In this document: positions 8,704 through 17,212 of the stretch, one piece after another
Layout of the letters: the number at the start of each line of letters is the position of its first letter
Position numbering within the stretch: the first letter of the stretch is position 1
Assembly (NCBI RefSeq): GCF_009739465.1
Contig: NZ_WHOM01000050.1
Coordinates: 62,001 to 126,000, forward strand
Direction: 5' to 3'
From: Streptomyces apocyni
Lineage (GTDB): Bacteria > Actinomycetota > Actinomycetes > Streptomycetales > Streptomycetaceae
DNA length: 64,000 nt
Position numbers and translations under genes: made by a program
Notes under the pieces: generated by a model
Database searches by the model: none
Seen by the model: the letters and a program-made list of their open reading frames with translations, nothing else
What the model was told of the DNA's origin: nothing

Positions 8704-11700
8704 TTACTTCAGGCCGCGTTCCAGGGCGTCGGCGTAGAGCCGGGCGCCAGCGGTCTTCGGGTGGAAGGACTTCATGGACGGCTGTGGCGCGGCGTTGTCC
8801 GCGTCGCTGCGTCCGGTCATCACGACACCGTGGATCGACTCCGGGTCTCCGCAGATCGCCTTGCCCTTGAACTCGGGCGCGGGGTCGATGAACACCGACC
8901 CGGTGGCGTCAGCGGCTGCCTTCATCTGCTCGGTGAGCAGCGGCGCGACCGTGTGGTTCATCCACGCGACCTCCGCCTTGTCGATGTTCGGAACGCAGGT
9001 GCCGTCCAGCAGCGGCGGGTAGCCCATCAGGACCACCTTCGCCTTCGGCGCTCGCTTCTTGATCTCGGCGAGGGTCTTCTGCACCGCCGGTTTGACCTCT
9101 TCGGTGATGATGCGGGGGACTTCCTTGTGCATCGGCTTCTCGTCCAGGTAGCCGTTCGGGCAGGTGATACCCGGGATCACACACGCCTGGATGATGTTGG
9201 AGAACCGTGCGTCGTTGCCACCGATCGCGATGGTGACCAGTGAGGTGTTCTGGTCCAGGTATCCCAGATCGATCTGCGGCAGCGAGTCGCCCCACTGGTT
9301 TCTGCCGCCGGGGAGCACGTTGTACGTGCGCGCCCCGGAGCAGGCGATGAAGCTCAGGTCCACGTCCTTGCTGTGCGAGTCGGAGAGTTCACCGATCGAC
9401 TTGGACTTGCCGGGGAGCTTCGCGACCCGCGCCCAGGCCAGCTTGGACCGGTGGCAGGCGTTGCGGATCTCGGTGTCGCCGATCTTCTCGGAGTAGTCGG
9501 TCTCCTTGAAGTAGTCGTCGCCGTCCTTGGTGGAGGCACCCTCGCCCGACGCGAAGGAGTCGCCCATGCCCACCACATGCGTGGGCTTGCCCGGCAGCTT
9601 CTGGAACGCCACGTTGTCCCAGGCCACGTTCACCGAGTTGCCTTCCTCGGTGATGTTGGACAGGGACACCTTCGGTGTGCCGGTGAACTTGAAGGTTCCC
9701 AGCGAGACCCAGCGGTTCTCACGCGTACGTTGCGGGGCGACCCGGACCGGAGACGTGGAGTCGGTGCCGTGCACGGTGTACGTCGCCTGCTGGCTGCGGG
9801 CGCCGATGTTCGGCATGTGCACCATCACCCGGGCCCACCCGTCGATGTCCTGCCCGTAGGTCCACGTACCGGTGACCTTCAGCCGCTTGGCGTCGGCCGA
9901 GGACGCCTTGTGGGTGTTGGAGAACCAGAAGTGGTTGCCGCGGCCCGCGCCGAGCTGGTGGAGGTCCATCTTCGCCGACGGCGAGGCGTAGTCGAACTTG
10001 AAGGATCCGGACGTCTGCGCGGTGTCCGAGCACCTCCTGAAATCCGCACCCGCGATGCGCTGCCCGGAGTTGAGGTTGTCGACGATGCCCGTTCCCAGGG
10101 GCAGGTTCTGCGCGCAGGACGGCGGGTGGGAGTTGCCGTCGGCCTCCTCCTTGTAGGAGTCGTTGAACCGCAGCAGCTCGAAGCCGCACTCGGCCTTCGT
10201 GCAGTCCTTCCACTCGACCGGCTCGTTCCACCAGCACTTCCAGTCGCCGCGCTGGCACGGACCCTGGGCGGGAGAGTCGTTGGACGCGCCCTCCTTGATC
10301 TTCTTCGGGTCGCAGTCGTTGCGCAGGTTGCAGAACAGGTCGACCGGAGGCTTCGCCTCGGTGCGGTACTTGTTGGACGTCCACCAGGCGGGGCGGAAGC
10401 CGTGCACCAGCTTGCCCGGCGCCTCCAGCGCCTCCAGCGGACGCGCCGCCCAGCCGATCACCTTCTCCGGGTACGGCCAGTACTGCGGCTTGGCGGCGTG
10501 CGAGTACTCGTCACCGCCGTTGGAGTTCTCCAGGAACGGGGTGCGGTTCGGCTTGTAGGTGGGGTTCGCCGGGTTGTTGGCCCAGCCGACGCCCCACTTG
10601 CCGTCGTTCGAGGCGGCCTGGGACTTCGGGTAGAAGCCGGAGTTGTACGCCCACAGCGCGAAGAACCAGTTCTCGATGCTGTTCGGCGCGCCGTTGTTCA
10701 CGGTCATGCCCGCGTCGTAGGTCTGGTTCCACTTGTCGGCGAGGATGTTCACACCGAAGGCGATGTTCGCGCTGTAGTCCAGCGCGATGGCCTCCTGCGT
10801 ACCGCGCGGCAGCGACGGACGCACCGTGCCGTTCTCGTACGGCTTACCCGGCAGCCGCATGCCGTCGGTGACCTGGGTGATGCCGTAACCGCAGTCGGCG
10901 GCGGCCCACTTGATCGCCCACGGGTCGTTGACCTCACCGTGCGCGTTGTGCTTGATCCCGTAGTAGTTGCCGATGAGGCTGTTGGCCGTGACTCCGGGCG
11001 CGGCGAATCGGGTCGCCTGCCACATGTTGGATTCCTGGGCGGTGATGCCCAGCATCACCTGGGCCGGGATACGGCCGCCGCCCTTGAGTTTGGTGAGGCC
11101 ACCGGCCAGGGCCTGCGGGCTGTAGGCCCCCATGCCCATGTTCTTCCAGTTCGCCGGACGGCGGATGTGCTTGTCCAGGTTGTTGGTGATGGCCTGGTCC
11201 ACCGCCCACTCGACCTGGCGCGGCTTGGGCTGGAACGCCTGCTTCTGCGGGTTGCCGCGCTCCACGGCGCAGGTGCGCACGCTCTCCGGCTCGGCGATCG
11301 ACGTACGGAGCGTGGGCGCGGCGCTCGCGGACTTCGGGGAGTTGGTCCCGGCCTTCTGAGCGCTGGTCCCGGACTTCGGGGAGGTGGCCGCGGGGCGCGC
11401 GGAGCCACCGGTCAGGGCCGGGGACGGGGCGGCCGGGGCGGTCTTGTCGGCGACCGGGGTGCCGGCGGGGCTGGCCTCGAACACCGGCTTCTTGCCCGTG
11501 GCCAGGTGCTTCATGTCGATCCGCGCGGTGCGGGCCGTCAGCGCCTCTTCGGGGCGGATACGGGTGTCCTTGCCGTCGGCCCAGCTCGCCTTCACGGCGG
11601 CGCGGCCGAGGGTTGATACCTGGGCGCCCTTGTCGATGCCGCCCGGCATGGCGACGGCCTTGGGCAGGGTGGCCGCCCGCTTGGCCTTTCCGGTGACGAA

Positions 11701-12804
11701 GACCTTTCCGCCAGCGGTCGCGGACAGGTCGAAGTCGGTCAGGCCACCCTCGGCGAGGGTGGTGGCCTTCGCCTGTGCGGGTGCGGGTGCGGCTGCCGGT
11801 GCCGACTTCCGTACGAGTGCCGACTGTTGGGCCGTCGCGGGAGCCTTCTTGGCCCGGGCCGCGCTCCGGCCCGCCAGCTGACCGGCGTCCAGGCGCTTCA
11901 CATAGCCGCGTGAGGCGCTGCGGTCGAGGAAGGTCACGCCGCCTTCGGCGTCGGCCGTGACCTGGAACGGGACGTTGTTGGTCCGGGTGAGCGCCGTTCG
12001 CTTCCCGCTCTTGTCCAGCTTCACCAGGCGTGCGCCGTCAGCGGCGACGAAGCCTCCGTTGACGGGAACGGCCGAGGTGACCTGCCCGTCCAGCTTGAGC
12101 GGAGCGCCGGTCTTGCCCGTGGTGGCGTCGACGCTGATGAGCCGGGTCTCGTTCTTGTCCGATGTGGCCTCATCGGAGAACTGGGACAGCACCGCCTGGT
12201 TCCCGGTCCCGCAACCCGGCGAGAAGTAGGCCAGGCTGACCGTGTGCGGCAGCTTGGTGACCTTCCCGCTGTCGAGGTCGACGGTGGCGGCGAAGGCGCC
12301 CCGGGCCATCAGGTTCGGCTTGTTGGTGAACGTACGCGGGGCGTACGTGACCACGGCGTGGTCACCGTCGCCGGTGACGCAGGCGTTGCCGATCCAGGTG
12401 TCGGTGTCGAATCCCTCCTCCGCCAGGGACGCGGCGGTCTTCCACGCGTAGCCGGTCTTCTCGTCGGCGATGAGCAGGTGGAAGCCCGTGCCGTCGCCGG
12501 ACGTGGTCCACGCCCGGTCCCCGGAGCGTCGGTAGTCCTTGCCGAGGGTGGCCGAGCGCTCCTTCTCCGGGATCTGACGGGGTTTCGCCTCTTCGTCTCC
12601 GGCTCCGGCGTCGGAGACGACGCCGGAGCGGGGGGCAGGGGTTGGTGTCGGGGCCTGGGTGTCGGACCAGCCGTTCGCCGCCCCTGGGGGCGGCGTGGGT
12701 TCTGCGGCCAGTGACTGCTGGACCAGAGGTCCGGCCACCAACAAGCTGGTGGCCGTGAGAACCAGGGGTACCCGCAGTCGCCTGGATACGGACGTGCGTA
12801 TCAC
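8704..12804 (-). CDS. Very large secreted protein: beta-propeller-like region, lysozyme-like domain, SGNH hydrolase
   Basis: From GTG 12804 the protein has about 1366 residues. The start was chosen because GAGAGAAAG precedes it and a clean signal peptide follows (RRLRVPLVLTATSLLVAG ... SLAAEP); an upstream in-frame start at 12969 would bury that signal. After a Pro-rich linker, about 300 residues look repeat-like. A lysozyme/transglycosylase-like region follows (GGGRIPAQVMLGITAQESNM, later DCGYGITQVTDGM), then a beta-sandwich-like segment. The C-terminal 280 residues are an SGNH hydrolase: GMGDSFASGEG with Ser near 1083, AIGGNDARF, and FHPKTAGARLYADAL at the end. Peptidoglycan or surface glycan/ester hydrolysis outside the cell is a reasonable guess; the substrate is unknown. 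It is divergent from the SARP at 13068. Confidence 0.8.
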   Translation of the reverse strand: MIRTSVSRRLRVPLVLTATSLLVAGPLVQQSLAAEPTPPPGAANGWSDTQAPTPTPAPRSGVVSDAGAGDEEAKPRQIPEKERSATLGKDYRRSGDRAWTTSGDGTGFHLLIADEKTGYAWKTAASLAEEGFDTDTWIGNACVTGDGDHAVVTYAPRTFTNKPNLMARGAFAATVDLDSGKVTKLPHTVSLAYFSPGCGTGNQAVLSQFSDEATSDKNETRLISVDATTGKTGAPLKLDGQVTSAVPVNGGFVAADGARLVKLDKSGKRTALTRTNNVPFQVTADAEGGVTFLDRSASRGYVKRLDAGQLAGRSAARAKKAPATAQQSALVRKSAPAAAPAPAQAKATTLAEGGLTDFDLSATAGGKVFVTGKAKRAATLPKAVAMPGGIDKGAQVSTLGRAAVKASWADGKDTRIRPEEALTARTARIDMKHLATGKKPVFEASPAGTPVADKTAPAAPSPALTGGSARPAATSPKSGTSAQKAGTNSPKSASAAPTLRTSIAEPESVRTCAVERGNPQKQAFQPKPRQVEWAVDQAITNNLDKHIRRPANWKNMGMGAYSPQALAGGLTKLKGGGRIPAQVMLGITAQESNMWQATRFAAPGVTANSLIGNYYGIKHNAHGEVNDPWAIKWAAADCGYGITQVTDGMRLPGKPYENGTVRPSLPRGTQEAIALDYSANIAFGVNILADKWNQTYDAGMTVNNGAPNSIENWFFALWAYNSGFYPKSQAASNDGKWGVGWANNPANPTYKPNRTPFLENSNGGDEYSHAAKPQYWPYPEKVIGWAARPLEALEAPGKLVHGFRPAWWTSNKYRTEAKPPVDLFCNLRNDCDPKKIKEGASNDSPAQGPCQRGDWKCWWNEPVEWKDCTKAECGFELLRFNDSYKEEADGNSHPPSCAQNLPLGTGIVDNLNSGQRIAGADFRRCSDTAQTSGSFKFDYASPSAKMDLHQLGAGRGNHFWFSNTHKASSADAKRLKVTGTWTYGQDIDGWARVMVHMPNIGARSQQATYTVHGTDSTSPVRVAPQRTRENRWVSLGTFKFTGTPKVSLSNITEEGNSVNVAWDNVAFQKLPGKPTHVVGMGDSFASGEGASTKDGDDYFKETDYSEKIGDTEIRNACHRSKLAWARVAKLPGKSKSIGELSDSHSKDVDLSFIACSGARTYNVLPGGRNQWGDSLPQIDLGYLDQNTSLVTIAIGGNDARFSNIIQACVIPGITCPNGYLDEKPMHKEVPRIITEEVKPAVQKTLAEIKKRAPKAKVVLMGYPPLLDGTCVPNIDKAEVAWMNHTVAPLLTEQMKAAADATGSVFIDPAPEFKGKAICGDPESIHGVVMTGRSDADNAAPQPSMKSFHPKTAGARLYADALERGLK

Positions 12805-13067
12805 TGAGGAAACTTTCTCTCTACGGTTCACGGCAGGACGCCAGACCGCACGGCGCCCCGGGGTGGGGGCAGGGGTGCGGTCCGGCGCGCTGGCGGTGAC
12901 CGTAGGCTCGGTGTCTCTCCGAGCGGTCTCGACCACGCCGAAACGAACTTGCAGAGGCTCACCTGACAATGGAAAAATGGTCTGGGCCAGCCTCTTGTGA
13001 ATCGCCTGACCCGCGATTCACGTAAGGCGGGAAGTGTGACGCAGATCATCATCACGTGGGGGGATAC

Positions 13068-13847
13068 GTGAGCAGTTCGTCTTTGCATGTAACCATTCAG
13101 CTTCTGGGGCCAGTTACCGCCATGTGTGGCGACGACGTAAGAATCCCTGTTCAAGGGCAACGTCAGCTGAGGTTCCTCGCCAGCCTTTCCCTGAATCCGG
13201 GGCGGATCGTGGAAAAGGGTTCACTCATCGAGGATTCCTGGGACGCGAACCCGCCGAGAACGGCGTCTAGTCAACTGCAAAACAGCGCCTGGATGATTCG
13301 CGACGCCTTTGAAGGTGTGGGCGTCGACCGTGGAATTCTTGATTCGCACAGCCTTGGTTACCAACTGCGGCTTCCCGCCGCACAGATCGACGTCTTCGCG
13401 TTCCGTGACGTGATGGGCGAGGTGCGGGAGTTCTGTGAGGCGGGGGAGTACCAGTCCGCTTCCACGCGACTCGACGAGGCCCTCGCGATGTGGCGAGGGG
13501 CGGCACTCGCGGACGTCACGTCCCTGCGGATGCGCGCCCGCGCGGAGACGCTGGACCGTGAACGGGTCGCCGCGTGGGAACAGCGTGCCAGGATCGATGT
13601 GCGGCTGGGACGCCATGATGAAGCCATCGCGCGGCTGGAGCGGCTGGTCGCCGATGACCCGCTGCGCGAGGATCTCTACGTAGGCCTGATGCACGCCTAC
13701 TACGACGCCGGACGCCAGGCCGACGCGCTCGCCGTCTTTCACCAGGCCAAGCGGACGCTGATGGACGAGATCGGCATCCTGCCGGGGCGGCGGCTGCGGG
13801 ACACCATGCAGGCGGTGCTGGACCAGAGCCTCCAGCTCGCCGCGTAG
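13068..13847 (+). CDS. Second SARP-family regulator
   Basis: This 259-residue protein has an N-terminal winged-helix domain (LHVTIQLLGPVTAMCGDDVR ... NPGRIVEKGSLIEDSWD) and a C-terminal activation domain ending FHQAKRTLMDEIGILPGRRL. GTG 13068 was chosen because GGGGGGA lies 4 nt upstream; an in-frame GTG at 13056 overlaps that ribosome binding site. It resembles the SARP at 364 in layout but not closely in sequence. No biosynthetic gene lies next to it on the same strand. It is divergent from the large secreted protein and may regulate it or a distant cluster. A strong terminator follows. Confidence 0.85.
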   Translation: MSSSSLHVTIQLLGPVTAMCGDDVRIPVQGQRQLRFLASLSLNPGRIVEKGSLIEDSWDANPPRTASSQLQNSAWMIRDAFEGVGVDRGILDSHSLGYQLRLPAAQIDVFAFRDVMGEVREFCEAGEYQSASTRLDEALAMWRGAALADVTSLRMRARAETLDRERVAAWEQRARIDVRLGRHDEAIARLERLVADDPLREDLYVGLMHAYYDAGRQADALAVFHQAKRTLMDEIGILPGRRLRDTMQAVLDQSLQLAA

Positions 13848-13867
13848 TCCAGGGCGAAGGACGCGAG

Positions 13868-13899
13868 AGGGGCCGGAACGCTGGAGCGTTCCGGCCCCT
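13868..13899 (+). terminator. Terminator after the second SARP gene
   Basis: A perfect 14-bp stem (aggggccggaacgc at 13868-13881, gcgttccggcccct at 13886-13899) closes on a tetraloop, tgga, 21 nt beyond the SARP stop codon. This is among the strongest hairpins in the window. Confidence 0.85.
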
Positions 13900-14040
13900 T
13901 CGGTGTGCTTCCGCGTACTTCGTCGCTCAAGAGATCTGAAAGAGAGTCAGATGGATAGCCTGGCCATCGCTGGCCAGTGATGTCATCACATCAGAACTCC
14001 GGCCATCTGAATAGCGCTGTACTTTCACAGGAGAACCTCC

Positions 14041-14748
14041 GTGCACATACGCACCCGTGCGTCCATAGCGGCCGTCGCATTCGCCGTCGCCGCACCTCTG
14101 CTGGTCACTACGTCCGCGTACGCCGACAGCCCTGTTCCCGCTGTTCCCGCTGACGCTCCCGCTCCCATCTCCGGCACCGCCACTCCGGAAGAGGAGCGGG
14201 AAGTGCGCGAGGAGCTGAAAAACGCGCCGAAGGTCGACATGTACTACAACGGCGAGAAGGTCGACCCCAAATCGGACGACCTCAACGGCGCCCAGGTGTG
14301 TGCGGAGGTTTCCGAGGACGGCACCATGGAGTGCTTCGACACCGAGCGGGAATCCAACAAGCAGCTTGCCAAGCAGGCCCCCACGGCAGAGGCCCGGATG
14401 GGTGCCGCCGCCCTGGCCGCGTCCACGCGCAAGTACGAGGACTGCCCCAACGGCTGGGTGTGCCTGTGGCAGGACGCCAACTACTCGGGTCGGCGCCTCC
14501 AGTGGCCCACGTACGCCGAGTCGAAGACCCGCCACCTCAACCAGTACAGCCCCAGCTTCCGCGACAAGGCTACCTCGGCTTACGTGAACCGTCCGCAGCG
14601 CGGGGTGTGGCTGTACGACTTCCGTACGGGAATGCCCGACCCGAAGCTGGTCCTCGGCGCGAAGTACTCCCTGTGGCCCAACTTCACGAAGTACGACTAC
14701 CCTTACGGCGGCAACTGGAACGACAAGGCGGACGCCATCAAGTTCTGA
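14041..14748 (+). CDS. Secreted peptidase inhibitor family I36-like protein
   Basis: This 235-residue protein has a clear signal peptide (MHIRTRASIAAVAFAVAAPL ... SAYA|DSPVP). The C-terminal 110 residues have the pattern of I36/beta-gamma-crystallin-like inhibitors: EDCPNGWVCLWQDANYSGRR, Trp/Tyr-rich strands, and a second repeat ending WNDKADAIKF. Family members such as SMI inhibit secreted metalloproteases. Here inhibition is inferred from fold alone, and the preceding 100 residues (Pro-rich, then acidic) are not recognised. GTG 14041 follows AGGAGAA. A lipoprotein gene follows 29 nt after the stop, so the two may be co-transcribed. Confidence 0.75.
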   Translation: MHIRTRASIAAVAFAVAAPLLVTTSAYADSPVPAVPADAPAPISGTATPEEEREVREELKNAPKVDMYYNGEKVDPKSDDLNGAQVCAEVSEDGTMECFDTERESNKQLAKQAPTAEARMGAAALAASTRKYEDCPNGWVCLWQDANYSGRRLQWPTYAESKTRHLNQYSPSFRDKATSAYVNRPQRGVWLYDFRTGMPDPKLVLGAKYSLWPNFTKYDYPYGGNWNDKADAIKF

Positions 14749-14777
14749 ACCCCGTGCGTTCGTCAAGGAGCTCAGAG

Positions 14778-15206
14778 ATGCGCGTCTCCGTTCCTGTACT
14801 CGGCGCAGTCGTCCTGGCCATCGGCCTGACCGCCGGATGCGCGTTGATCGAGACCGTCCCCGAGGGCGAGTCCGCGGACAGGTCGACCCTTCCCTCCGAC
14901 CCGGACAAGTCGCGGTCGAAGAAGCAGGCCGCCGACTTCCGTACGTGGGTCAGCACCCACGGAACGGACGAGCAGAAGGAAGCGGCCACCCGGGTACAGC
15001 GCGTCATCGGCGAATGGGACGCGAAGACGGGCAACGCCTATGTCTCCACCGACATCAACGGTGGTCCGACCCCCGTCGAGGACGGCATGGCGGCTGCGGC
15101 TGCCGTCGCGTCGGCCTTCGATGACTGGAAGGACCCGGAGCAGGGCGGCTCTGTCTCGGTTTACGACGTCTTCGGCAACGCCCTAGTCGTCAACCACAAG
15201 TTCTAA
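14778..15206 (+). CDS. Small lipoprotein of unknown function
   Basis: This 142-residue protein has a lipoprotein signal, MRVSVPVLGAVVLAIGLTAG, with the lipobox LTAG-C, so it should be lipidated at Cys21 and anchored outside the membrane. The rest is polar, with a Lys/Asp-rich linker and a small domain (FRTWVSTHGTDEQKEAATRV ... NAYVSTDING ... VYDVFGNALVVNHKF). I cannot name the family. ATG 14778 follows AAGGAGCTCAGAG. It is probably in one operon with the I36-like gene. Confidence 0.75.
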   Translation: MRVSVPVLGAVVLAIGLTAGCALIETVPEGESADRSTLPSDPDKSRSKKQAADFRTWVSTHGTDEQKEAATRVQRVIGEWDAKTGNAYVSTDINGGPTPVEDGMAAAAAVASAFDDWKDPEQGGSVSVYDVFGNALVVNHKF

Positions 15207-15268
15207 CGACCGACCGCAGGTCCGGTGGGGGCTGCCAACAGCCCCCACCGGACGCGCGACCGTTCGGC

Positions 15269-15622
15269 TCAGATGTCGCCGTCGGCCGCGTACGTGGTGA
15301 ACGCGGCCCAGGCGGCGGGTGAGGTGGTGAAGGGGCGAAGGCCGCTGTCTTTGGAGTCGCGGACGTGGACTGCGGTGGGCTGCATGGCGACCTCGACGCA
15401 GTTGTCGCCTCCGTCTCCGCTGTAGCTGCTCCTGTGCCAACTCAGCTGTGTGGCAGTGAATGCCGTCCAGGCGGCGGGGGAGACAGTGAAGGGTCGGAGG
15501 CCGCTGTCTTTGGAGTCGCGGACGTGGACTGCGGCGGGCTGTACGGCGACCTCGACGCAGTTGTCGCCCTCGTCACCGCTGTAGCTGCTCTTGAACCAGT
15601 TCAGGTCTTCGGTGGTGCTCAT
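15269..15622 (-). CDS. Tandem-duplicated DUF397 protein
   Basis: This 117-residue protein consists of two DUF397 units: SSYSGDEGDNCVEVA ... AVHVRDSKDSGLRPF, repeated almost unchanged as SSYSGDGGDNCVEVA ... AVHVRDSKDSGLRPF. DUF397 proteins are small actinobacterial partners of XRE-type regulators and RsbW-like ATPases. ATG 15622 follows GAGGAGC; an in-frame TTG at 15667 lacks such a site. The two units are also nearly identical in DNA, so the duplication is recent. No XRE regulator lies beside it: the TnpB element sits where one would be expected, between this gene and the ATPase at 17213. Confidence 0.85.
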   Translation of the reverse strand: MSTTEDLNWFKSSYSGDEGDNCVEVAVQPAAVHVRDSKDSGLRPFTVSPAAWTAFTATQLSWHRSSYSGDGGDNCVEVAMQPTAVHVRDSKDSGLRPFTTSPAAWAAFTTYAADGDI

Positions 15623-15693
15623 AGGGCTCCTCGCATCTGTTCCAGCAAGCTCACCGTAGCCCGACAATCCATGGCCTGGGAACGCAACTTGCC

Positions 15694-15860
15694 TTGACGC
15701 TCACCCGCCTAAAGGCGGGCGATTCCCACCGGGCCGCCGTTGTTAAGCAGCGGTCGTAGGTGGTTCCTGCTTCATCACCCACCGCCCGGCCTGCCGGGTC
15801 TTACACGGGCTCCACGAGGCGTTTTACGTGTCCGGGCGTCCCTCGGCCACGAGTGTCCGT
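15694..15860 (-). ncRNA. Probable omega RNA (guide-scaffold RNA) of TnpB
   Basis: In IS605-type elements the guide RNA spans the 3' end of tnpB and the right end of the element, with the guide taken from flanking DNA just beyond it. Here the 130 bases after the tnpB stop are non-coding and structured, with an inverted repeat around CCCGGCAGGCCGGG and the terminal CCCGCC/TTTA/GGCGGG hairpin. The guide would start at 15693 going left. The 5' boundary is approximate. Confidence 0.55.
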
Positions 15861-16969
15861 CCTTCGCGACGGATGTTGATCTCGGCGTTCTCGTCTCTGT
15901 CGTGGTGCGCACCGCAGGAGCACGTCCAGGCTCGGATCTTGAGCCCTTCCAGTCCCTTGGGTCCCTCGATCGACCCGCAGCGCGAGCACAGTTGGGTGGA
16001 GGGGAACCATCGGGAGACCTTGACGAAGGTTCGTCCGTACCTCGCGCACTTGGCTTCGAGGGTGCGGGCGAACATGCCGAGGCTCTGGTCGTGCACGCTC
16101 TTGCCGTGGGTCTTGGCCATGCCCTTCACCGCCAAATCCTCCAGGTAGACCGCTTGGCTCTCACGGACTATCCGGGTGGTCTCCTGGTCGATGAAGTCGC
16201 GTCGCTGGTCAGCGATACGGGCGTGCTCCTTTGCTACGACGAGCTTGGCCTTCCTGCGGTTGTTCGAGCCCTTCTGACAGCGGGAGAGCTTGCGCTGAGC
16301 GCGGCGGAGCTTCTTCTCCTGACGCCGGAAGAACTTCGGACTCGCGACCTTCCGGCCCCGCAGCACGGCGTAGGAGGACAAACCCAGGTCGATGCCAGTA
16401 TCTGTCTCCTCAAGGTCCAGCTCAGGCAGGGGCTTGTCCTCTGCCTCCACTACGAACGAGCAGAAGTACCGCCCGGCCGCGTCCTTGATGACCGTCACGG
16501 ACGACGGGTCGGAGGGCAGCTCTCGGGACCAGCGCACCTCGACATCACCGATCTTCGGAAGCCGGAGATTCCCTTCCTTGGTGATCGAGAAGCGGGCAGC
16601 TCTGGTGAACCTGACGGCCTGGCGGCTGGTCTTCCGCTTAAACTTCGGCGGCTCCAACTTCGGACCCTTGCGGGTGCCCTTGAGTGAGGCAAAGAAGTTG
16701 CTGTAAGCGGTCTGGAGATCCCGAAGAGAGGACCGGAGTAGGACCGCCGACACCTCGCCGAGCCATTCACGCTCAGGCGTCTTCTTGGCCTCGGTGATGA
16801 CCTGCTTGGCCAGCGCGACAACCGACGGAAGAGGCTCGCCCTGCTTGTAGGCGTCCTGACGGATACGCAGCGCGTCGTTCCAGACCACGCGGGCGCACCC
16901 GAACGCCTTCGCCAGTTCGATCCTTTGCCGGGTGCTCGGGTACAGCCGGAACTGATACCTGAGCTTCAT
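15824..16969 (-). CDS. tnpB: TnpB RNA-guided DNA endonuclease
   Basis: This 381-residue protein has typical TnpB length and layout: an N-terminal helix-turn-helix-like part (MKLRYQFRLYPSTRQRIELA), a beta-barrel wedge, and a split RuvC nuclease. The RuvC residues look intact: Asp194 in TGIDLGLSSYAV, Glu277 in AVYLEDLAVKGM, and Asp357/Asp359 in HHDRDENAEINI. A zinc ribbon is present with Cys328, Cys331, Cys350 and Cys352. TnpB cuts DNA next to the transposon's target motif using an omega RNA made from the element's right end. No frameshift is visible, so it is probably functional. Confidence 0.92.
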   Translation of the reverse strand: MKLRYQFRLYPSTRQRIELAKAFGCARVVWNDALRIRQDAYKQGEPLPSVVALAKQVITEAKKTPEREWLGEVSAVLLRSSLRDLQTAYSNFFASLKGTRKGPKLEPPKFKRKTSRQAVRFTRAARFSITKEGNLRLPKIGDVEVRWSRELPSDPSSVTVIKDAAGRYFCSFVVEAEDKPLPELDLEETDTGIDLGLSSYAVLRGRKVASPKFFRRQEKKLRRAQRKLSRCQKGSNNRRKAKLVVAKEHARIADQRRDFIDQETTRIVRESQAVYLEDLAVKGMAKTHGKSVHDQSLGMFARTLEAKCARYGRTFVKVSRWFPSTQLCSRCGSIEGPKGLEGLKIRAWTCSCGAHHDRDENAEINIRREGRTLVAEGRPDT

Positions 16970-16997
16970 GCCGCCAGCCTAGTGGCACAATGGCGGC

Positions 16998-17147
16998 GTG
17001 ATCAAGTTTACGCTTCGCGCACCCGAAGACCTCTGGGAACGCCTCACCACTCAGGCCGAGACAGACCGGCGGTCCCTCAACTCTGAGATCCTGCATCTGC
17101 TTGAGGTCGCTCTCACCACCGTGGGCGGAGACGACGAATCGTCCTGA
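16998..17147 (+). CDS. 49-residue Arc-like ribbon-helix-helix protein
   Basis: From GTG 16998 the peptide begins IKFTLRAPEDLWERL and continues AETDRRSLNSEILHLLEVAL. This matches an Arc/MetJ-type ribbon-helix-helix: a short strand with alternating polar residues, helix A, the SLN turn and helix B. Such proteins bind DNA as dimers and usually repress their own or adjacent promoters. The gene is divergent from tnpB, and the start codon abuts the TTGAT flank of the element, so its leader DNA is the element's left end. It could be an element-associated regulator or a host gene whose 5' end was replaced. A hairpin overlaps its stop codon. Confidence 0.7.
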   Translation: MIKFTLRAPEDLWERLTTQAETDRRSLNSEILHLLEVALTTVGGDDESS

Positions 17148-17159
17148 CGGCGATTCGTC
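17133..17159 (+). terminator. Hairpin terminator overlapping the end of the ribbon-helix-helix gene
   Basis: A 9-bp perfect stem, gacgaatcg (17133-17141) and cgattcgtc (17151-17159), is followed by TTTCC. It includes the last codons and stop of the small gene, a compact arrangement for a short transcript. Confidence 0.6.
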
Positions 17160-17177
17160 TTTCCCTGCCCTGCTACG

Positions 17178-17201
17178 CGGGAAAGGCGGCCGCCTTTCCC
17201 G
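17178..17201. repeat. Perfect 24-bp palindrome upstream of the ATPase gene
   Basis: The sequence cgggaaaggcgg followed directly by ccgcctttcccg is a perfect palindrome without a loop. It is flanked by ctac/gtag in slightly offset register. It lies 11 bases upstream of the ATPase start and could be an operator for a dimeric regulator, a cruciform, or part of a bidirectional terminator. I see no basis for choosing between these. Confidence 0.5.
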
Positions 17202-17212
17202 TAGCCGTAAGT

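Larger units (their letters stand above)
15694..17000 (-). mobile_element. TnpB-only IS200/IS605-family (IS1341-type) element
   Basis: The element holds only tnpB, without tnpA, so it would need a Y1 transposase in trans. At its 3' side (left here) the minus strand reads a GAATCGCCCGCC/TTTA/GGCGGG hairpin (stem 15704-15709/15714-15719) and ends GAGCGTCAA at 15694, the characteristic right end of IS605-type elements. At the other side a hairpin, gccgcca (16970-16976)/tggcggc (16991-16997), lies just inside the end, flanked by TTGAT (minus strand, 17001-17005), a known IS605 target/TAM sequence. The boundaries are read from these motifs; an empty site would confirm them. Confidence 0.75.

Noticed and set aside
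9373..11616. 747-codon plus-strand frame opposite the large secreted protein
   Set aside because: Its composition is Val/Gly/Arg-rich with no domain, while the opposite strand has signal peptide and SGNH motifs.
16970..17000. Host promoter hairpin unrelated to a transposon
   Set aside because: Together with the TTGAT flank and the right-end hairpin at 15704-15719, it fits better as the left end of the TnpB element.
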